64,000 nucleotides of DNA from Prevotella sp. GTDB lineage: Bacteria > Bacteroidota > Bacteroidia > Bacteroidales > Bacteroidaceae. Position 1 is the stretch's first letter. Every line of letters starts with the position of its first letter. Shown here piece after piece: positions 58,922-64,000 of the stretch. The position numbers and the translations under genes were made by a program. The DNA is taken from assembly GCA_017561825.1 (NCBI GenBank), contig JAFZBK010000006.1, forward strand, positions 55,246 to 119,245, written 5' to 3'. The notes below the pieces were generated by a model that was given only the letters and a program-made list of their open reading frames with translations, was not told where the DNA came from and searched no databases.

Positions 58922-58929
58922 TACCTTTG
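58922..58929 (+). promoter_or_regulatory. promoter -7 box of the P-type ATPase gene
   Basis: TACCTTTG, 26 bp before the ATG at 58956 and 12 bp after the second operator. Confidence 0.75.
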
Positions 58930-58955
58930 CACCAGAATAAACAAAAAATAGGATT

Positions 58956-60977
58956 ATGTCACATCATCACCACGACAGCGAATGCTGTCACGAGCACGAA
59001 CACCATCATGAGCATCATCATGAAGGTTCGTTAAAAAGTAAGATCATCCGCATCATCATTGCCGCCATCTTGCTGATAGCCGCTGTTCTCATTGAGAAGA
59101 ACAGTAGTCTATCCACCTGGCAGCTCCTGCTTGTCTTTCTGATACCTTATTTATTTATAGGGTTCGACACGTTGAAGGAAGCTGCTGAAGGAATCTTCCA
59201 TGGCGACCTGTTCAACGAACATTTCCTGATGTCGATAGCCACCATCGGTGCCTTGCTCATCGGATTCCTGCCAGGAGCAGAGACGCAGTTCCCCGAGGCG
59301 GTCTTTGTCATGCTCTTCTTCCAGGTAGGCGAACTCTTTGAAGGCTATGCCGAAGGGAAGAGTCGTGAGAGTATTACCCACCTGATGGATATCCGACCGG
59401 ATATCGTACATATAGCCACCACTGACCCCTCCATAGAGGAGGGGGAACTGAAGGATGTGGAGCCTGAAATGGTGGAGGTGGGCTCTATCATCTTGGTCCG
59501 CCCTGGTGAGAAGGTGCCGTTAGATGGCGTGGTTCTGGAGGGTAGTTCGGCCCTTAACACCGTAGCGCTGACGGGTGAGAGTATGCCGCGCGACATTACT
59601 GTTGGCGACGAAGTGATCTCTGGATGCATCAACTTATCTGGTGTGATAAGGGTTCGCACCACGAAGCCTTTCAGCGAGAGCAACGTTTCCAAGATCATCA
59701 GTCTGGTGGAGAATGCCAGCGAGCATAAGTCGAAGAGTGAGACCTTCATCACTCGCTTTGCCCGCATCTACACCCCCATCGTAGTGTTCGCTGCCATCGC
59801 TCTGGCCCTCATACCCCCCGCTTTATCATTTGTCATTTATCATTTGTCCTTTAGCGAATCATTCCCTACCTGGCTCTACCGCGCCCTGATGTTCCTTGTA
59901 GTATCCTGTCCTTGTGCATTGGTCATCAGCGTTCCCCTCACCTTCTTCGGTGGTATCGGCGGAGCATCTCGTCACGGCATCCTCATCAAGGGAGCCAACT
60001 ACATGGATATCCTGGCCAAGGTGAAAACCGTTGTCTTTGACAAGACCGGTACCCTCACCCACGGACAGTTCGCCGTAGAAGCCGTCCACGGAAATTCAGA
60101 ACAAAAGACTATTAACTGTCAATTGTCCACTATCAATTGTCAATTATTACATCTCGCTGCTCACGTCGAGCATTTCTCCTCCCACCCCATCGCAGCCGCT
60201 CTTCGTGATGCCTTCCCTGAAGCAGCACATGACGAGTGCGAGGTGAGCGACATCAAGGAGTTCGCCGGTCATGGTATTCAGGCCCGAGTAGGTAACGATA
60301 TCGTTTGTGTGGGTAACACGAAGATGATGGACAGCTTGGGAATGGCTTGGCACGACTGTCATCTACCGGGAACCATCATTCATGTAGCCATCAACGGGGA
60401 GTATGCTGGACATATCGTCATCAACGACATGATCAAGGATGACAGTGCCGAAGCCATCCGACAACTGAAGGAGTTGGGAGTGGAAAGAACTGTTATGCTG
60501 ACGGGTGACCGCCAAGGCGTGGCCGACCATGTGGCAAAGGAATTAGGTATCACTGAATACCATGCCGAACTGCTCCCTGCCGATAAAGTCACCTTCGTTG
60601 AGCAGGAGTTATCTCACCCCTCACCTCTCACCTCTCACCTCTCAAAGGTGGCCTTTGTGGGCGACGGCATCAACGATGCTCCTGTACTGGCCCGCGCAGA
60701 TATCGGTATTGCCATGGGAGGATTAGGAAGTGATGCGGCCATTGAAGCGGCAGACGTTGTACTTATGGACGACCAGCCATCGAAGATTGCTCAGGCCATC
60801 CAAATTGCTCGTCGCACCATTGCCATTGCCCGACAGAACGTGTGGTTCGCCATTGATGTTAAGATCGCCGTACTCATCCTCGCCACCTTCGGTCTTAGCA
60901 CCATGTGGATGGCCGTCTTTGCCGACGTAGGTGTCACCGTACTGGCCGTGCTCAACGCTATGCGAGCCATGCGGTAA
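58956..60977 (+). CDS. Zn/Cd/Pb-type P1B ATPase (ZntA-like)
   Basis: A 673-residue heavy-metal-exporting P-type ATPase. The N-terminus is a metal-binding His/Cys tail (SHHHHDSECCHEHEHHHEHH) in place of a folded HMA domain. Transmembrane helices follow; the actuator motif is ALTGESMPRD, the ion site VVSCPCALVISVP (CPC, as in Zn/Cd pumps), the phosphorylation site VFDKTGTLTHG, the N-domain HP in FSSHPIAAAL, and the hinge VGDGINDAPVLARAD. Three heptamer arrays are read in frame at loops: LSFVIYHLSF before the CPC helix, KTINCQLSTINCQLL in the nucleotide domain, and LSHPSPLTSHLS before the hinge. Two palindromic operators upstream point to metal-dependent control. Confidence 0.92.
   Translation: MSHHHHDSECCHEHEHHHEHHHEGSLKSKIIRIIIAAILLIAAVLIEKNSSLSTWQLLLVFLIPYLFIGFDTLKEAAEGIFHGDLFNEHFLMSIATIGALLIGFLPGAETQFPEAVFVMLFFQVGELFEGYAEGKSRESITHLMDIRPDIVHIATTDPSIEEGELKDVEPEMVEVGSIILVRPGEKVPLDGVVLEGSSALNTVALTGESMPRDITVGDEVISGCINLSGVIRVRTTKPFSESNVSKIISLVENASEHKSKSETFITRFARIYTPIVVFAAIALALIPPALSFVIYHLSFSESFPTWLYRALMFLVVSCPCALVISVPLTFFGGIGGASRHGILIKGANYMDILAKVKTVVFDKTGTLTHGQFAVEAVHGNSEQKTINCQLSTINCQLLHLAAHVEHFSSHPIAAALRDAFPEAAHDECEVSDIKEFAGHGIQARVGNDIVCVGNTKMMDSLGMAWHDCHLPGTIIHVAINGEYAGHIVINDMIKDDSAEAIRQLKELGVERTVMLTGDRQGVADHVAKELGITEYHAELLPADKVTFVEQELSHPSPLTSHLSKVAFVGDGINDAPVLARADIGIAMGGLGSDAAIEAADVVLMDDQPSKIAQAIQIARRTIAIARQNVWFAIDVKIAVLILATFGLSTMWMAVFADVGVTVLAVLNAMRAMR
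59822..59856. repeat. heptamer array 1 in the P-type ATPase gene
   Basis: TTTATCA, TTTGTCA, TTTATCA, TTTGTCC, TTTAGCG: five units, in frame, in the segment before the CPC helix. Confidence 0.88.
60112..60146. repeat. heptamer array 2 in the P-type ATPase gene
   Basis: TTAACTG, TCAATTG, TCCACTA, TCAATTG, TCAATTA: five units, in frame, encoding TINCQLSTINCQL. Confidence 0.9.
60612..60646. repeat. heptamer array 3 in the P-type ATPase gene
   Basis: TCTCACC, CCTCACC, TCTCACC, TCTCACC, TCTCAAA: five units, in frame, encoding SHPSPLTSHLS. Confidence 0.92.
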
Positions 60978-61023
60978 GACAAAAATCCTCCACTTTTGGC
61001 CCAAACTTTAGCACCAAACTAAT

Positions 61024-61060
61024 AATTCTCCCCCAAAGATCGTGTCTTTAGGGGAGAATT
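61024..61060 (+). terminator. terminator after the P-type ATPase gene
   Basis: AATTCTCCCC (61024-61033) with GGGGAGAATT (61051-61060), extended inside by AAAGA/TCTTT around TCGTG. Only a short T-tract follows. Confidence 0.75.
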
Positions 61061-61166
61061 TGTTAATGCCTTTATATATTCTTATTTCTATAAAATCTTT
61101 TGAATCTGGTTGCACATTTTATTTGTTTTGTGCAAGAATTCACGTTTTTATGCCCTCAAAAGCAAA

Positions 61167-61204
61167 ATGGACAAAATGGACTTGTCAAATGGACAAAAAT
61201 GGAC
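61167..61204. repeat. four ATGGAC repeats before the BspA-dockerin promoter
   Basis: ATGGAC at 61167, 61176, 61189 and 61199, each in an AAATGGACAAA-like context with 9-13 bp spacing, ending 25 bp before the -7 box. Could be an activator or repressor binding array. The remainder of the 320-bp gap holds the terminator and an AT-rich stretch with nothing else recognised. Confidence 0.55.
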
Positions 61205-61228
61205 TCGTTGTGATTGAAAGGGTTTTTG

Positions 61229-61236
61229 TATCTTTG
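61229..61236 (+). promoter_or_regulatory. promoter -7 box of the BspA-dockerin gene
   Basis: TATCTTTG, 61 bp before the ATG at 61298. Confidence 0.75.
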
Positions 61237-61297
61237 TCCACAGAATTTAAGTTTGTAGTAGATCATTATAGAACTAAAAACATAAAACAATACAATC

Positions 61298-64000
61298 ATG
61301 AAGAAAAAACTACTATTAACCCTGTTGGCAGTTATTCTATCCATTCTGCCAACATTTGTGAATGCAGAAAACGTGAATATTGATGGTATCTACTATATCT
61401 TTGATTCAAGTAATTCAACTGCTGAAGTGACACATAGCGTATATCCTTCTTTGAACCGTTATAAAGGAGATGTCAACATCCCGCCAAGCGTTATTTATCA
61501 AGGGGTCGTTTATAACGTGACATCTATTGGCGAAAGTGCTTTCGAGGATTGCAGGGGCCTAACATCTGTTACCTTTACTAACAGCGTGACAACAATCGGC
61601 GAATATGCTTTCAAAAATTGCTGCGGCCTGACATCTATTACTATTCCCAACAGCGTGACCTTCATCGGCCATAACGCTTTCGTGGATTGCAGCGGTCTAA
61701 CCTCCGTCAACATCTCAGATTTGGCAGCATGGTGCAACATTTCTTTTGATGGTTCTGGTTCTTTTTCTTTTAACTCAAATCCTCTTTATTATGCCCATCA
61801 TCTGTTCTTAAATGGAACAGAAGTCACAGATTTGGTCATCCCCAACAGCGTGACATCTATTGGCAGTTATGCTTTTTATGGTTGCAGTGGCCTGACCTCC
61901 GTCACCATACCCAACAGCGTGACAACAATCGGCGAATATGCTTTCGCGTATAGCGGTCTGACATCTATTGACATCCCCAACAGCGTGACATCAATCAGCA
62001 AATGTACTTTCTCTGGTTGCAGCGGTCTGACCTCCGTGACCATCCCCAACAGCGTGACATCTATTGGCGAAAGTGCTTTTGAGGGTTGCAGCGGGCTGAC
62101 CTCAGTCACCATCGGCAACAGCGTGAAATCAATAGGTGATAGTGCTTTCTGTGGTTGCAGCGGGCTGACCTCTATTTTGATCCCCAATAGCGTCTCTTTA
62201 ATAGGTACAGGAGGTATTGGCTATTATGGAGGGAGTTCATTCAATGGTTGTAGTAGTCTGACATCCATAATTGTAGAAAGTGGGAATATGGTTTATGATT
62301 CAAGAAACAACTGCAATGCAATTATCGAGACCCAAACCAACACACTTATCAAGGGTTGTAATACCACATCCATCCCCAATAGTGTAACATCCATTGGCGA
62401 TTATGCTTTTGGGGGATGTGCCATCAACTTTATAAGAATTGGTGAGAACGTGACTTCTATAGGCAACCGTGCTTTTGACTGTGATTTCAGTGCATTGATA
62501 ATTGATAATCCTGTTCCACCCCAAATTGAGAATTCTTTTCCTTCTAAACAAAGAGTTTATTTGATGGTGCCCAGTGGCAGTGAAGAGGCATATGCTGTTG
62601 ATGATGAATGGAATAAGTCTTTTATCAATATATATCCCTATGAAGAATTGACAAACATCAGATTTCCTGATTCACACGTTAAAGAGATTTGTTTGGCTAA
62701 CTGGGACATTGATAATGATGGTGAGTTAAGCAATTGGGAGGCACTAGCAGTAACAAGTATCGACAATAAGTTTAAAAGCAAAACACAGATTATAAAATTT
62801 GATGAATTCAGGTATTTCCGGAGTGTTACTAATATTTCCGGAGAAGCCTTTACAGATTGTACTAATCTTCGGGCGCTAACATTGCCTGAAGGAATAACAA
62901 AGATTGAGAGCAAGTATGAAACAGCAAGTACCAAAACTGGTGCCTTTTGGGGTTGTTCTAGCCTAACCTCTATCAATATTCCTAAAAGTGTGAATACCAT
63001 CATGGGAAGGGCCTTTCAAGGATGTTGTTTGCAGGCTGTACATATCACCGACCTAACCGCCTGGTGCAATATTGAGTTCCGTAATTATGAAAAAACTAAT
63101 CCTTTAGAATTTGCTCATCATCTTTTTCTTAATGGAGAAGAAGTGACAGAGCTGGTTATACCTGTCGAAGTAACTGAGATTAAAAACCAAACATTTCGTG
63201 GTTGTGAAGGTCTTACCTCAGTGATTATCCATGATGATGTGACATCTATCGGCGAGGCATCTTTCTATAAATGTACAGGATTAACATCGTTGAGCATCCC
63301 TGAGAGTGTGACAACTATCGGTAATAATGCTTTTTCGAGAAGCACGGGTTTAACGTCGGTGGAAATACCAAGCAGTATTACTACTATCAGTAGTAATGTT
63401 TTCAACGGTTGCACAGGATTAACATCAGTTATTATTCCCGAAGGTGTGATCAACATCATGGACGGTGCTTTCTCCAATACGAATCTTCAAAGTCTCACGA
63501 TACCCCTCAGCGTCAATTTCATTGGTTCCAGTGCCTTTGGCAACAAATTAAAATCAGTAAAGGTAATTAGTGATGAGCCCATTCTGATTTCTGAAGGAAC
63601 CTTCCCCAACCGATCAAGCGCCGTGCTATGTGTGCCACCAGGTAGCAAAGGAGCATATGAAGCAGAAGACTATTGGAATGAATTCAGTGCAATTGTAGAA
63701 TACCCGGACTGCGATGTGAATTTAGACGGTACGATCAATGTGGTAGATGTCGTGGATATTGCCCGTTTTGTAGTGGGGACTCCGGCTTCTACTTTCATTG
63801 AAGGCTTAGCCGATTTGAATAGCGATAATTTGGTAAACGTAGCTGATGCCATTATCTTGGTGAATGAGATTGCCGGTGACACGCAATTCGCAAAACCTGC
63901 CCTCGCACCGAGAAAGACTGCCAATGATGTATTGACACTGTTTGGAGACGGTAGCAACCTGTCACTACAGATGGAAGGAGCTGGAGAATATGCTGCATTC
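61298..64000 (+). CDS. BspA-type leucine-rich repeat protein with dockerin-like domain (partial)
   Basis: Open from the ATG at 61298 to the window edge: 901 codons, no stop. Signal peptide [20 protein letters not shown], then many BspA (LRR_5) repeats of about 23 residues, for example [20 protein letters not shown] and [20 protein letters not shown]. The array is broken twice by a [15 protein letters not shown](T/E)EVT(D/E)LVIP module (about residues 143-185 and 590-630). Near the end a dockerin-like domain has paired calcium loops [17 protein letters not shown] and [20 protein letters not shown]. An exposed adhesin or cell-surface binding protein is likely; the C-terminal sorting signal is beyond the window. 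The repeated DNA invites recombination and copy-number change. Confidence 0.9.
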   Translation, partial: MKKKLLLTLLAVILSILPTFVNAENVNIDGIYYIFDSSNSTAEVTHSVYPSLNRYKGDVNIPPSVIYQGVVYNVTSIGESAFEDCRGLTSVTFTNSVTTIGEYAFKNCCGLTSITIPNSVTFIGHNAFVDCSGLTSVNISDLAAWCNISFDGSGSFSFNSNPLYYAHHLFLNGTEVTDLVIPNSVTSIGSYAFYGCSGLTSVTIPNSVTTIGEYAFAYSGLTSIDIPNSVTSISKCTFSGCSGLTSVTIPNSVTSIGESAFEGCSGLTSVTIGNSVKSIGDSAFCGCSGLTSILIPNSVSLIGTGGIGYYGGSSFNGCSSLTSIIVESGNMVYDSRNNCNAIIETQTNTLIKGCNTTSIPNSVTSIGDYAFGGCAINFIRIGENVTSIGNRAFDCDFSALIIDNPVPPQIENSFPSKQRVYLMVPSGSEEAYAVDDEWNKSFINIYPYEELTNIRFPDSHVKEICLANWDIDNDGELSNWEALAVTSIDNKFKSKTQIIKFDEFRYFRSVTNISGEAFTDCTNLRALTLPEGITKIESKYETASTKTGAFWGCSSLTSINIPKSVNTIMGRAFQGCCLQAVHITDLTAWCNIEFRNYEKTNPLEFAHHLFLNGEEVTELVIPVEVTEIKNQTFRGCEGLTSVIIHDDVTSIGEASFYKCTGLTSLSIPESVTTIGNNAFSRSTGLTSVEIPSSITTISSNVFNGCTGLTSVIIPEGVINIMDGAFSNTNLQSLTIPLSVNFIGSSAFGNKLKSVKVISDEPILISEGTFPNRSSAVLCVPPGSKGAYEAEDYWNEFSAIVEYPDCDVNLDGTINVVDVVDIARFVVGTPASTFIEGLADLNSDNLVNVADAIILVNEIAGDTQFAKPALAPRKTANDVLTLFGDGSNLSLQMEGAGEYAAF

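Overview
The window looks like the chromosome of a strictly anaerobic Bacteroidales bacterium, most likely of the Prevotella/Segatella/Xylanibacter group. Pointers are more than 25 Bacteroidetes-type promoter -7 boxes (TAnnTTTG), an RprX/RprY-like two-component pair, a TonB-dependent receptor, an EF-G2 paralogue, BspA-type leucine-rich repeat proteins with N-I-P-N-S-V repeats, anaerobic NrdD/NrdG, and many secreted enzymes for plant hemicellulose and pectin. No rRNA, prophage, transposase, integrase, CRISPR array or SusC/SusD pair was seen.

Layout. 0-10 kb: GlcNAc-kinase-like gene, large MscS channel, decayed lipoprotein gene, repeat island, serpin with a lipocalin-like partner, the rpsF-rpsR-rplI ribosomal operon, and rprX-rprY. 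10-27 kb: EF-G2, a frameshifted hemW-like gene, a small BspA protein, lactate permease, TonB receptor, then a minus-strand run of ABC-F ATPase, M13 peptidase, metA, U32 peptidase and a zinc-ribbon lipoprotein. 27-36 kb: tex, an SDR, the tight cluster sppA-lpxK-punA-thiL, and tRNA-Phe. 36-55 kb: a carbohydrate-oriented stretch (GH36, CE15, GH127, two-domain esterase, GH31) mixed with an M6 protease, a serine hydrolase, a phytase-like protein, a Nudix/NrtR-like protein, tRNA-Ser, a rhodanese-thioredoxin fusion and a flavodoxin lipoprotein. 55-64 kb: Lrp regulator, nrdD-nrdG, a Zn/Cd-type P-ATPase behind two palindromic operators, and a long BspA-dockerin protein running off the right edge.

The most unusual property is the repeat content. 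At least 17 short degenerate arrays with a 7-bp period, typically about five units (35 bp), are scattered through the window. Many lie inside conserved genes, where they add short low-complexity peptides without breaking the frame. One of them, in the hemW-like gene, coincides with a frameshift that gain of exactly one 7-bp unit (or loss of two) would repair, so it may be a slippage-controlled switch. A second family, GC-rich hairpins (CCCCTCC..GGAGGGG with a G-rich tail), is also inserted in coding sequence. Two intergenic islands carry clusters of a private palindromic word, one of them organised as about 90-bp imperfect inverted arms around a 250-bp core, like a non-autonomous mobile element.

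All functional calls rest on reading motifs and family resemblance by eye; no database search was possible.
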